DNA of 64,000 nucleotides, from assembly GCF_014646015.1 (NCBI RefSeq), contig NZ_BMMQ01000005.1, forward strand, positions 124,001-188,000. Reading direction: 5' to 3'. Source of the DNA: Microbacterium nanhaiense (GTDB lineage: Bacteria; Actinomycetota; Actinomycetes; Actinomycetales; Microbacteriaceae). Positions 28,771 to 37,027 of this stretch are shown here, piece after piece. The notes under the pieces were generated by a model, which saw only the letters and a program-made list of their open reading frames with translations, was not told the DNA's origin and made no database searches. The position numbers and the translations under genes were made by a program. The stretch's first letter is position 1, and the number at the start of each line of letters is the position of its first letter.

Positions 28771-28935
28771 ATGACAGATCTCTGGAACGACGAGTCGGGC
28801 GCCTCGACGGCGGAATACGCCATCGTGACCCTCGCGGCGGTCGCCATCGCCGGCGTACTTGTCGCGGTGATGCGATCCGGGGCCGTGCAGTCGCTGCTCC
28901 AGAACCTCATCGAATCGGCCCTGCAAGCGCCGTGA
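28771..28935 (+). CDS. Flp/DUF4244-type pilin-like small protein
   Basis: A 54-residue protein with ESGASTAEYAIVTLAAVA and then a single hydrophobic helix (about residues 15-35), the pattern of DUF4244 and class III (Flp) pilins, where the glutamate two before the hydrophobic stretch is recognised. The start ATG follows an AAAGGA site. No prepilin peptidase gene is in the cluster, so processing would need an enzyme from elsewhere. The stop overlaps the next gene by GTGA. Confidence 0.85.
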   Translation: MTDLWNDESGASTAEYAIVTLAAVAIAGVLVAVMRSGAVQSLLQNLIESALQAP

Positions 28936-29270
28936 TCGGCACCGACACCCGCGACCGCGGCTCCGTCTCGGCGGAGTTCGCGGTCGCGGTACCCGCCGTC
29001 GCCGTTCTCATCGCGCTCGCCGTGGGCGCGCTGGGTGCCGGATCCGTTCAGGTGCGGCTGCAGGACGCCGCGGCCGATGCGGCGCGCCTCGCCGCGCGAG
29101 GCGAGCAGTCGCGCGCGGCCGGCGTCGTCGGCGCCGCCGTCGCCGGTGCGCATTCCGCGATCGGTGCGCGCGGCGACCTCGTCTGCGTGACGGCCGGCAC
29201 CGAGGTGCGCATCGCCGTGTTCACCGTGCCGGTGTGGGCCGAGAGCTGCGCGCTCGAGGGAGGGCTGTGA
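28932..29270 (+). CDS. TadE-like pseudopilin
   Basis: A 112-residue protein with an N-terminal RGSVSAEFAVAVPAVAVLIALA segment, a TadE-type leader with the AEF motif and one membrane helix, followed by an extracellular domain with two cysteines (VCV; SCAL) that may form a disulfide. It starts at a GTG overlapping the pilin stop. Expected to be a minor pilin or assembly factor of the Tad-like apparatus. Confidence 0.85.
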   Translation: MIGTDTRDRGSVSAEFAVAVPAVAVLIALAVGALGAGSVQVRLQDAAADAARLAARGEQSRAAGVVGAAVAGAHSAIGARGDLVCVTAGTEVRIAVFTVPVWAESCALEGGL

Positions 29271-29271
29271 G

Positions 29272-29589
29272 ATGGGGGCTTCTCTTGCCACGGCCGGCGT
29301 GATCTGCGCCGCCGCCATCGCCGCGGCGGGTCTCGTCGGCGTCGGCGCGGCCGCGGCGGAGAGTCAACGCGCCGCGGGGGTCGCGGATGCCGCCGCGCTC
29401 GCCGCCGCGGACACCCTCGCCGGCTTCGCCGCGGGGGATCCGTGCCAGCGCGCCGGCGAGGTGGCCGCCGCGCAGTCGGCGACCGTCGAGAAATGCGTGC
29501 TCGACGGGCTCGTCGCGACCGTCGCGGTCCGAACGTCCTTCGGGGGCATCCCGGTTGCGGCCGTCGCGCGGGCTGGGCCACCGCTATAG
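29272..29589 (+). CDS. Rv3654c-family TadE-like protein
   Basis: A 105-residue Ala-rich protein with an N-terminal hydrophobic segment (about residues 5-28) and an AADTLAG helix, then a small domain with Cys residues (DPC; EKC). It matches the Rv3654c-type helicase/secretion neighbourhood TadE-like proteins. It starts 1 base after the previous stop. It is the last gene of the Tad-like cluster; topA follows after about 90 bases, as in many actinobacteria. Confidence 0.8.
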   Translation: MGASLATAGVICAAAIAAAGLVGVGAAAAESQRAAGVADAAALAAADTLAGFAAGDPCQRAGEVAAAQSATVEKCVLDGLVATVAVRTSFGGIPVAAVARAGPPL

Positions 29590-29677
29590 AGTTCTCCGAA
29601 CACGGGCTTCCGAGCGAGCTCGGAATACGACGCACAGTATCCGGTGTGTATGGTGTGCATCGAAGAAAGGACCCGCT

Positions 29678-32506
29678 TTGGCAGACGGAAAGAAGCTCGT
29701 CATCGTCGAGTCGCCCACGAAGATGCGCTCGATTCAGGGCTATCTGGGCGACGGCTACGAGGTACTCAGCTCGGTCGGTCACATTCGTGACCTCGCCGAC
29801 AAGCGCGACATCCCCGAGAAGGACCGCGCCGCGTTCGGCAAATACTCGATCGACGTCGATCACGGGTTCACTCCTTATTACGTCGTCAGCGACCGCAAGA
29901 CGAAGACCGTCACGGAGCTGCGCCGGGCGCTGAAGGGAGCGAGCGAACTCGTGCTCGCGACCGATGGCGACCGCGAGGGCGAGGCCATCGCATGGCACCT
30001 TCTCGAGACGCTGAAGCCGAAGGTGCCGGTCAAGCGCATGGTGTTCCACGAGATCACGAAGGACGCGATCCAGAAGGCCGTCGACGACACGCGTGAGCTC
30101 GACCTCTCGCTCGTCGACGCACAGGAGACCCGTCGCGTGCTCGACCGCCTCTACGGGTGGGATGTATCGCCCGTGCTGTGGCGCAAGGTGGGCTCCGGCG
30201 CCAGCGGCCAGGCGCTCAGCGCCGGCCGCGTGCAGTCGGCCGCCACCCGTATGGTCGTCGACCGCGAACGCGAGCGCATGGCGTTCGTCTCGGCCAACTA
30301 CTGCTCCATCGTCTCCGTCGCCGAGCGCAGCGGATCCGCTTTCTCGATCCGCCTCGCGCGCATCGACGGCGCGAACCTCGCGACCGGTCGCGACTTCAAC
30401 GACCAGGGCGAGCTCACCCGAGCCGTCGTCGTTCTGAACGAGGCCGACGCTTCGGCGCTCGCCGCGGCCGTCGACGCGGTCGGTTCCGCGACCGTGCAGA
30501 AGGTCGAGGCCAAGCCCGGCACCCGTCGGCCGTACGCGCCGTTCACGACCTCGACCCTGCAGCAAGAAGCGGGGCGCAAGCTGGGCATGACGGCGAAGGT
30601 TGCCATGAGCGTGGCGCAGAGCCTGTATGAGCGCGGATTCATTACCTATATGCGTACCGACTCGACGAACCTCAGCGCGCAGGCGGTTCAGGCGGCCCGC
30701 TCGCAGGCTGTCGCGCTGTACGGCGACAAGGCCGTGCCGGCGAAGCCTCGCGTCTACGCCTCGAAGTCGAAGAACGCCCAGGAGGCGCACGAGGCGATTC
30801 GTCCCTCGGGCGACACCTTCCGCACGCCGAAGGACGTCGCCGGCATCCTCGGCCGCGACGAGCACCGCATGTACGACCTCATCTGGAAGCGCACGGTCGC
30901 GAGCCAGATGAGCGACGCGAAGCTTGAGACGACCACGATTACCCTCGAGACCGTCGCCGACGCGAAGAAGCTCGAGTTCACTGCCTCGGGAACGGTCTAT
31001 ACCTTCAAGGGCTTCCTCGAGGCATACGAGGAGGGCGCGGACGAGAAGCGTCATAAGGACGACACGGCGGATCAGCAGCTCCCGCAGGTGGCGCAGGGCG
31101 ACGTGCTCGACCTGCACGACTCCGAGGCCAAGAGCCACGAGACCTCGCCGAAGCCGCGCTACACCGAGGCGACGCTCGTCAAGGCGCTCGAGGAGCGCGG
31201 CATCGGTCGTCCCTCGACCTTCGCGAGCATCATCGGCGTGATCCTCGATCGCGGATACGTCACCAAGCGCGGGCAGGCACTCGTCCCGACCTGGTTGGCG
31301 TTCAGCGTGATCCGGCTGCTCGAGCGCCACTTCGGTTCGCTCGTCGATTACGACTTCACGGCAACGCTCGAAGAGGACCTCGACCGCATCGCGCGCGGCG
31401 AGAAGGAGCGCGCCGCGTGGCTGCACGACTTCTACTTCGGCGGCGAGGGGTACCCGGGCCTTCGCACGATCGTCGAGAACCTCGGCGAGATCGACGCCCG
31501 CGAACTCAACGCGACGCCCCTGACGGAGACGGCGACGCTGCGGTTCGGGAAGTTCGGTCCCTATATTGAGGTCGTCGACCCGGAGAAGCCCGACGCCGAA
31601 CCGCGTCGCATCAACGTGCCTGAGGAGCTCGCGCCCGACGAGCTGACACCTCAGAAGGTGCAGGAACTCATCGACGCTCCCGTTGCGGGCAACCGCGTGC
31701 TGGGCGAGAACCCGGAGAACGGCAAGCTGGTCGTCGTCAAGGACGGCCGATTCGGGCCGTACCTCGAGGAGACGGATCCGGAGGAGCCCGAGGCCGACCC
31801 GGAAACGGGCGAGATCGTCGAGAAGCCGAAGAAGAAGGCGGCGGCCGCCAAGCCGCGCCGCGCCTCGCTCTTCAAGTCGATGTCGCCCGACACGATCGAC
31901 CTGGCCACCGGCCTCCAGCTGCTTGACCTGCCGCGCACCGTCGGCGTCGACCCGGAGTCGCAGGAGCCCATCACCGCGCAGAACGGCCGATACGGCCCCT
32001 ACCTGAAGAAGGGCGCCGACTCGCGCTCGCTCGAATCCGAGCAGCAGATCTTCGACATCACGCTCGAGCAGGCCCTCGAGATCTACTCGAAGCCGAAGTA
32101 CGGCGCCCGCCGTGCCGCAAGCGCCCTGAAGGACTTCGAGAAGGAAGACCCCACGAGCGGCAAGAACGTGCGCATCCGCGACGGCCGTTTCGGCGCCTAC
32201 GTCACCGACGGGGAGACGAACGCGACGATCCCGCGCGGCACCAACGTCGAGGACGTCGACTTCGACGCGGCCGTGCAGTTGCTCGCCGACAAGCGCGCGA
32301 AGGGCCCGGCGAAGAAGCGCACGACCGCGAAGAAGGCGCCCGCCAAGAAGACGACGGCCAAGAAGACGACGGCCAAGAAGACGACCGCGACGAAGGCCGC
32401 TCCGAAGACCGACGAGGAGAAGGCCGCGGCGCGTTCGGCGGCCGCCAAGAAGGCCGCGGCGACGCGTGCCGCCAACGCCGCGAAGAAGAAGGCCCAGGGC
32501 GCGTGA
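29678..32506 (+). CDS. topA: DNA topoisomerase I
   Basis: Type IA topoisomerase that relaxes negative supercoils. The TTG start (LADGKKLVIVESPTK in the raw frame) follows GAAAGGA and matches the family N-terminus; the frame continues upstream but is not coding. The TOPRIM domain has VIVESPTK and the acidic DGDREGEA. The active-site tyrosine is Tyr324 in ITYMRTDST. The 942-residue protein ends in Toprim-C repeats (FGPYL/FGAYV type) and a Lys/Ala-rich tail with repeated KKTTA, the actinobacterial feature that aids processive DNA binding. It overlaps tmk by GTGA. Confidence 0.97.
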   Translation: MADGKKLVIVESPTKMRSIQGYLGDGYEVLSSVGHIRDLADKRDIPEKDRAAFGKYSIDVDHGFTPYYVVSDRKTKTVTELRRALKGASELVLATDGDREGEAIAWHLLETLKPKVPVKRMVFHEITKDAIQKAVDDTRELDLSLVDAQETRRVLDRLYGWDVSPVLWRKVGSGASGQALSAGRVQSAATRMVVDRERERMAFVSANYCSIVSVAERSGSAFSIRLARIDGANLATGRDFNDQGELTRAVVVLNEADASALAAAVDAVGSATVQKVEAKPGTRRPYAPFTTSTLQQEAGRKLGMTAKVAMSVAQSLYERGFITYMRTDSTNLSAQAVQAARSQAVALYGDKAVPAKPRVYASKSKNAQEAHEAIRPSGDTFRTPKDVAGILGRDEHRMYDLIWKRTVASQMSDAKLETTTITLETVADAKKLEFTASGTVYTFKGFLEAYEEGADEKRHKDDTADQQLPQVAQGDVLDLHDSEAKSHETSPKPRYTEATLVKALEERGIGRPSTFASIIGVILDRGYVTKRGQALVPTWLAFSVIRLLERHFGSLVDYDFTATLEEDLDRIARGEKERAAWLHDFYFGGEGYPGLRTIVENLGEIDARELNATPLTETATLRFGKFGPYIEVVDPEKPDAEPRRINVPEELAPDELTPQKVQELIDAPVAGNRVLGENPENGKLVVVKDGRFGPYLEETDPEEPEADPETGEIVEKPKKKAAAAKPRRASLFKSMSPDTIDLATGLQLLDLPRTVGVDPESQEPITAQNGRYGPYLKKGADSRSLESEQQIFDITLEQALEIYSKPKYGARRAASALKDFEKEDPTSGKNVRIRDGRFGAYVTDGETNATIPRGTNVEDVDFDAAVQLLADKRAKGPAKKRTTAKKAPAKKTTAKKTTAKKTTATKAAPKTDEEKAAARSAAAKKAAATRAANAAKKKAQGA

Positions 32507-33114
32507 CGCGCGGCATGTGGATCACCTTCGAGGGCGGCGACGGATCGGGTAAGACGACCCAGGCGGAACTGCTGCGCGACTGGTTCGAGCAGCAGGGGCG
32601 CCGGGTCGTCCGTACCCGCGAGCCGGGCGGCACCGAGGTGGGCAGGACGATCCGCGAGATCGTGCTGCACTCGCGCGGGGAGCTCGGGCCCCGCGCAGAG
32701 GCGCTGCTCTTCGCGGCCGATCGCGCGCATCACATCGATACCCTCGTCGCCCCCGCCCTCGAGCGCGGCGACGTCGTCATCCAGGATCGTTACCTCGACT
32801 CGTCGGTCGCCTATCAGGGCGCCGCGCGTGCGCTAGGGGCCGACGAGGTGCGGGAACTGTCGATGTGGGCGACCGGGGGAGCGCTGCCCGATGTGACGGT
32901 GCTCCTCGACCTCGACCCGGCGGTCGCGCGCCGTCGCCTCGACGCCGACGACAAGCCTTTCGACCGACTCGAGTCCGAGAAGGCGGAGTTCCACGCCCGC
33001 GTGCGCGAGGCCTTCCTGTCCCTGGCCGCCGCGGAGCCCGAGCGCTTCCTCGTGATCGACGCGACGCTCCCGCGCGAGGCGATCCAGGCCCTGATCCGCG
33101 CCCGCCTCAGCTAA
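32503..33114 (+). CDS. tmk: Thymidylate kinase
   Basis: Phosphorylates dTMP to dTDP for DNA synthesis. It is a 203-residue P-loop kinase with FEGGDGSGKTTQ near residue 10, the TREPGGTEVG DR-type loop and QDRYLDSSVAYQG. The GTG start overlaps the topA stop (GTGA); an ATG four codons in is a possible alternative. DnaX/holB, which often follows tmk in actinobacteria, is absent here. A 63-bp palindrome array begins 4 bases after the stop. Confidence 0.94.
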   Translation: MTRGMWITFEGGDGSGKTTQAELLRDWFEQQGRRVVRTREPGGTEVGRTIREIVLHSRGELGPRAEALLFAADRAHHIDTLVAPALERGDVVIQDRYLDSSVAYQGAARALGADEVRELSMWATGGALPDVTVLLDLDPAVARRRLDADDKPFDRLESEKAEFHARVREAFLSLAAAEPERFLVIDATLPREAIQALIRARLS

Positions 33115-33117
33115 CCC

Positions 33118-33367
33118 CGTGTCCCACTTGATGCGGGTATAAGGCCGTCTTTCCCGCACGAACTGGGACACGCCCCGCCCCGTGTCCCACTTGACGCGGG
33201 TATAGCGCCGTCTTTCCCGCACGAACTGGGACATGCCCCGTCCCGTGTCCCACTTGACGCGGGTATAGGGCCGTCTTTCCCGCATCAACTGGGACACGCC
33301 TCGTCTCGTGTCCCACTTGACGCGGGTATAGCCTCGCCTTTCCCGCACTAACTGGGACACGCCCCGG
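33118..33367. repeat. Palindrome array 1 (four 63-bp units)
   Basis: Units begin at 33118, 33181, 33244 and 33307, exactly 63 bases apart. Each opens CGTGTCCCACTTG and closes CTGGGACACG (9-bp perfect outer stem), with an inner GCGGG/CCCGC stem and a CCCC-rich spacer. The loop (TATA..CCGTCTTT) is the same type in all units. It fills the gap between tmk and the riboswitch. Because 63 is a multiple of three, it produces a spurious open frame of 21-residue repeats. Confidence 0.93.
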
Positions 33368-33386
33368 GTAGGATGGGGGTGTACGT

Positions 33387-33458
33387 GGATCCTGCGTGCC
33401 GGACGGGACGACCCGGCCGACAGCCTGATGTTCGGGGACGGCCCCGGTGGGAGGATCC
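33387..33458 (+). promoter_or_regulatory. Guanidine-II (mini-ykkC) riboswitch
   Basis: Two short GC hairpins carry the class-defining ACGR tetraloops: CGGG-ACGA-CCCG (33404-33415) and CGGGG-ACGG-CCCCG (33433-33446), joined by a 17-base linker. This is the hallmark of the guanidine-II riboswitch. It lies directly before a paired SMR exporter, the expected target. GGATCCT (33387-33393) can pair with AGGATCC (33452-33458), which overlaps the ribosome site (GGGAGG, 33449-33454). This is a candidate expression platform (inference). Confidence 0.9.
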
Positions 33459-33461
33459 GCT

Positions 33462-33776
33462 ATGGAGTGGATCGTATTGATCGCCTCGGGAATGCTCGAG
33501 GCGGTGTGGGCCACGGCGCTGAGCGCGTCGAAGGGCTTCAAGAAGTTCTGGCCATCGGTGCTGTTTCTCGTCTCGATGACGGCCAGCATGATCGGCCTCG
33601 CCTACGCGATGAGCGTCATCCCGACGGGCACCGCCTACGCCGTGTGGGTGGGCATCGGCGCCGTGCTGACGGTGCTGCTCGCCGTGTTCCGGAAGCAGGA
33701 GCGCCTGAGCCTCGCGCGCGGCGCGCTCCTCACGCTGTTGATCGCGAGCGTCATCGGCCTGAAGGCGGTGTCGTGA
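33462..33776 (+). CDS. SMR-family guanidinium exporter, subunit 1
   Basis: A 104-residue small multidrug resistance protein with four transmembrane helices and the essential glutamate in helix 1 (Glu13 in MLEAVWATAL). It belongs to the paired SMR type (YkkC/D or Gdx-like) and probably forms a heterodimer with the next gene product to export guanidinium in exchange for protons. The guanidine-II riboswitch upstream supports this substrate. The ATG follows GGGAGG by 7 bases. Confidence 0.92.
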   Translation: MEWIVLIASGMLEAVWATALSASKGFKKFWPSVLFLVSMTASMIGLAYAMSVIPTGTAYAVWVGIGAVLTVLLAVFRKQERLSLARGALLTLLIASVIGLKAVS

Positions 33777-34117
33777 TGCACTGGATCGTGCTGATGATCA
33801 GCGCCGTGCTCGAGGCCGTATGGGCGACGGCCCTCGGCGAGAGCGACGGCTTCACGCGCCCCGTTCCGGTCGTCGTCTTCCTCGTTGGGGTGACGCTCAG
33901 CATGCTCGGCCTCGGCTACGCGATGCGCGAGATCCCGATCGGCACGGCCTACGCGGTGTGGACGGGAACGGGCGCCGCCCTGACGGTGGCGTACGCCATG
34001 GTCACGGGCGCGGAGCCCGTGACCTTCCTGCGGATCCTCTTCATCGCGGGCATCGTCGGCGCCGTCATCGGGCTGAAACTCGTGAAGCCCAAGCCGCCCG
34101 TCGACGCCGCCGACTGA
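33776..34117 (+). CDS. SMR-family guanidinium exporter, subunit 2
   Basis: A 113-residue SMR protein, partner of the preceding gene (TGATG overlap). It has the same four-helix layout, with Glu in VLEAVWATALGESDGF and the GTAYAVWTGTGA helix 3 segment. The C-terminal helix ends VIGLKLVKPKPP. Pairs of SMR genes encode opposed-topology heterodimers, and the two copies differ in loop charge as expected for that. Co-regulated by the riboswitch. Confidence 0.9.
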   Translation: MHWIVLMISAVLEAVWATALGESDGFTRPVPVVVFLVGVTLSMLGLGYAMREIPIGTAYAVWTGTGAALTVAYAMVTGAEPVTFLRILFIAGIVGAVIGLKLVKPKPPVDAAD

Positions 34118-34126
34118 GCGGCGCGG

Positions 34127-35020
34127 TCACGCCACCTGCGGGGCGACCTCCGCGAGGAAGCGGTCGCCGGTGTCGGCGATCGCTGCCGGATCCGTGAGGG
34201 TCGTCACCGGCAGAATGAACTCGTCGACGCCGGCGGCGGCATAGGCGTGCATGTGATCGGCGATCTGCTGGCTGGATCCGCCGATCGCGGGGCGGCCCTT
34301 CGCCGCGAGGGCGGCGGCCTTCTCCGCGTCGTCGAAGAACACGACCGCCTGCGTCGAGCGCCACAGCGAGTTCTCCGAACGGCCGGCGCGCTCGAGCGCG
34401 GCGTCGAAGATCGCCTTCTTTGCCGCGAAGCGCTCGGGCAGCGACCAGTGGTTCCACTCGTCGGCGTAGCGCGAGACGATCTTCGGCATGACCTTCTCGC
34501 CGGATCCGCCGACGAGAATCGGCAGCGTCGCGTGCGGCTTCGGGTTCAGCGAGGCGCGTTCGAGCGTGTAGCGCTCGCCCGCATGATCGACGAACTCCTC
34601 GTCGCGGAGGCGGGTGATGACCTCCAGCGCCTCGCGGAACCACCGGATCCTGTCCGGCACGTCGCCGAACTCGATCCCGAAGGCGCGGTGCTCGTTCTCC
34701 TGCCAGCCGGCGCCCACACCGAGGACGAATCGGCCGCCGGAGATGTCGCTCAGCGCAGCGGCCTGCTTCGCGACGATCGCGGGGTGACGGTAGGTGTTGC
34801 CGAGCACCATGGATCCGATCCGTACGCCCGGCACCGTCGCGGCGAGCGCCGTCAGCTGCGTGAGGCACTCGCCACGCGGGCCGTCATTGGGCTCGGCCGT
34901 GTTGTCCATGAAGTGGTCTTCGAGCCACAGGCCGCGCCATCCGGCCCGGGCCGCGTGCTGCGCGGCGGCCGAGAGGTCGTTCCAGGGCAGGGCGGGCGGC
35001 AGCCAGAGGGAGAACTTCAT
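34127..35020 (-). CDS. LLM-class F420-dependent oxidoreductase
   Basis: A 297-residue luciferase-like TIM-barrel protein. The N-terminus MKFSLWLPPALPW, the GSMVLGNTYRHPAIVAKQAA strand-helix and GGRFVLGVGAGWQ are typical of F420-dependent members. The substrate is unknown. The ATG is 7 bases after TAGCGT (reverse strand), with no ribosome site. The same reading frame stays open far upstream (to 39910), but that is antisense to proS and the nuclease and is not coding. It is convergent with the SMR pair. Confidence 0.88.
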   Translation of the reverse strand: MKFSLWLPPALPWNDLSAAAQHAARAGWRGLWLEDHFMDNTAEPNDGPRGECLTQLTALAATVPGVRIGSMVLGNTYRHPAIVAKQAAALSDISGGRFVLGVGAGWQENEHRAFGIEFGDVPDRIRWFREALEVITRLRDEEFVDHAGERYTLERASLNPKPHATLPILVGGSGEKVMPKIVSRYADEWNHWSLPERFAAKKAIFDAALERAGRSENSLWRSTQAVVFFDDAEKAAALAAKGRPAIGGSSQQIADHMHAYAAAGVDEFILPVTTLTDPAAIADTGDRFLAEVAPQVA

Positions 35021-35059
35021 GCTGATCACGCTATCGGCATGACGCAATAGACTCGACCC

Positions 35060-36826
35060 GTGGTCACTCGTCTCTCCAAGCTCTTCGTCCGCACCCTCCG
35101 CGAGGATCCCTCCGACGCGGAGGTGCGTAGTCACAAGCTCCTCGTGCGCGCGGGGTACATCCGCCGCCAGGCCCCCGGCGTGTTCGCCTGGTTGCCGCTC
35201 GGCCTGCGCGTGAAGGCGCGCCTCGAGCAGATCATCCGCGAGGAGATGGACCGCGCGGACGCCCAGGAGGTGCACTTCCCGGCGCTCATGCCGCGCGACC
35301 CGTACGAGCAGACCGGACGGTGGGAGGAGTACGGCGACAACCTCTTCCGCCTGCACGACCGCCACGGCGCCGACTACCTCCTGGCCCCGACGCACGAGGA
35401 GGCGTTCACGCTGCTCGTGAAAGACCTGTACAGCTCGTACAAGGACCTGCCGCTGACGATCTACCAGATCCAGGACAAGTACCGCGACGAGGCGCGCCCG
35501 CGCGCCGGCCTCCTGCGCGGCCGCGAGTTCACGATGAAGGACGCCTACTCCTTCGACGTCAACGAAGAGGGGCTCGACAAGAGCTACGAGGCGCAGCGCG
35601 ACGCCTACGAGCGCATCTTCACGCGGCTGGGCATGGAATACGCCATCGTGAAGGCCGACGCGGGAGCGATGGGGGGATCGCGCAGCGAGGAGTTCCTGCA
35701 CCCGACGCCCGTCGGCGAGGACACCTTCGTCCGAAGCGCCGGAGGTTATGCCGCGAACGTCGAGGCGTTCACGACCCTCGCGCCCGAACCGATTGACGCC
35801 ACGGGCGCACCCGCTCCCGTCGTCTATGACTCGCCGGGCACGAAGACGATCGAGACGCTCGTCGCCCACGCGAACGAGGCGCTGGACGATGCGCCCGATG
35901 GTGGCTGGACCGCGGCGCACATGCTGAAGAACGTCGTCCTCGCCGTGACGCACCCGGACGGCGAGCGCGAGATCGTCGTCGTGGCGATCCCGGGCGACCG
36001 CGACATCGAGGAGAAGCGACTCGAGGTGGCCTTCGCCCCCGCCGAGGTGACGCCGGCCTCCGCGGAAGACCTCGCGAAGATCCCCGCGCTCGTGCCCGGT
36101 TTCATCGGGCCGTGGACGGCGGAGGGCCAGTTCCTCGGTGAGGAGTCCGCGACCGGGATCCGGTACCTCGTCGACCCGCGCATCGTCGACGGAACGACGT
36201 GGATCTCGGGCGCGAACGCCGCCGACCGGCACGTTCGCGGGCTCGTCGCCGGCCGCGACTTCATCGCGGACGGCACCGTCGAGGTCGCCAACGTGCGCGA
36301 GGGTGACCCCGCGCCCGACGGATCCGGCCCCGTCACGCTCGAGCGCGGCATGGAGATCGGCCACATCTTCCAGCTCGGTCGCAAGTACGCCGAGGCGCTC
36401 GGCCTCAAGGTGCTCGACGAGAACGGCAAGCTGCAGACCGTGACGATGGGTTCGTACGGCATCGGCGTCACGCGCGTCATGGCCGCGATCGCCGAGCTGT
36501 CGAGCGACGAAAAGGGTCTCATCTGGCCGGAGGCGATCGCGCCCTTCGACGTGCACGTCGTCGCGACGGGCAAGGGCCAGGAGGCCTACGATCTCGCCGC
36601 CGAGCTGATCGAGGGGCTGGAGAAGGCCGGCAAGGACGTGCTCTTCGACGACCGCCCGAAGGTGTCGCCGGGCGTGAAGTTCGGCGACGCTGAGCTGCTG
36701 GGCGTGCCGCAGCTGGTCGTCGCGGGCCGCGGTGCCGCCGACGGCGAGGTCGAGCTCTGGGACCGTCGCTCCGGTGAGCGCGAGACCCTGCCGCTCGCGG
36801 AGGCGCTGGCGCGGCTGACCGCGTAA
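35060..36826 (+). CDS. proS: Prolyl-tRNA synthetase
   Basis: Class II aminoacyl-tRNA synthetase charging tRNA-Pro, 588 residues, prokaryote-type with the inserted YbaK-like editing domain (about residues 220-400) between motifs 2 and 3. The catalytic motif 2 ([19 protein letters not shown]) and motif 3 ([10 protein letters not shown]) are intact. The GTG start is exactly 6 bases after TAGACT (35048-35053), so the mRNA is probably leaderless. The window also encodes tRNA-Pro(CGG). A 32-bp perfect hairpin ends the gene. Confidence 0.97.
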   Translation: MVTRLSKLFVRTLREDPSDAEVRSHKLLVRAGYIRRQAPGVFAWLPLGLRVKARLEQIIREEMDRADAQEVHFPALMPRDPYEQTGRWEEYGDNLFRLHDRHGADYLLAPTHEEAFTLLVKDLYSSYKDLPLTIYQIQDKYRDEARPRAGLLRGREFTMKDAYSFDVNEEGLDKSYEAQRDAYERIFTRLGMEYAIVKADAGAMGGSRSEEFLHPTPVGEDTFVRSAGGYAANVEAFTTLAPEPIDATGAPAPVVYDSPGTKTIETLVAHANEALDDAPDGGWTAAHMLKNVVLAVTHPDGEREIVVVAIPGDRDIEEKRLEVAFAPAEVTPASAEDLAKIPALVPGFIGPWTAEGQFLGEESATGIRYLVDPRIVDGTTWISGANAADRHVRGLVAGRDFIADGTVEVANVREGDPAPDGSGPVTLERGMEIGHIFQLGRKYAEALGLKVLDENGKLQTVTMGSYGIGVTRVMAAIAELSSDEKGLIWPEAIAPFDVHVVATGKGQEAYDLAAELIEGLEKAGKDVLFDDRPKVSPGVKFGDAELLGVPQLVVAGRGAADGEVELWDRRSGERETLPLAEALARLTA

Positions 36827-36836
36827 CCGCAGCAGA

Positions 36837-36921
36837 GCAATAACCGCGCACCGTGCAGAAAAGCGGGGTCCGATGCCGATGGCACCGGGCCCCGCTTTTC
36901 TGCACGGTGCGCGGTTATTGC
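36837..36921. terminator. 32-bp perfect hairpin after proS
   Basis: Perfect inverted repeat of 32 bases per arm (36837-36868 with 36890-36921). The 21-base loop itself contains TGCC/GGCA. There is no U-tract. It is the longest perfect stem in the window and sits between two co-directional genes 10 bases after the proS stop. Confidence 0.85.
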
Positions 36922-37027
36922 GGGCGCTTCCTCGCGTTTGCCCGCGCGTTACCTGCGCGACAGCGCGCCGCAATGCGCGATTGGGACGGTGGGATGTCCT
37001 TTCGTTCCCCACATCCAGGAGCTCTCG

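Noticed and set aside
33118..33367. CRISPR-like array
   Set aside because: Units are palindromic and contiguous with no unique spacers, and no cas genes are nearby.
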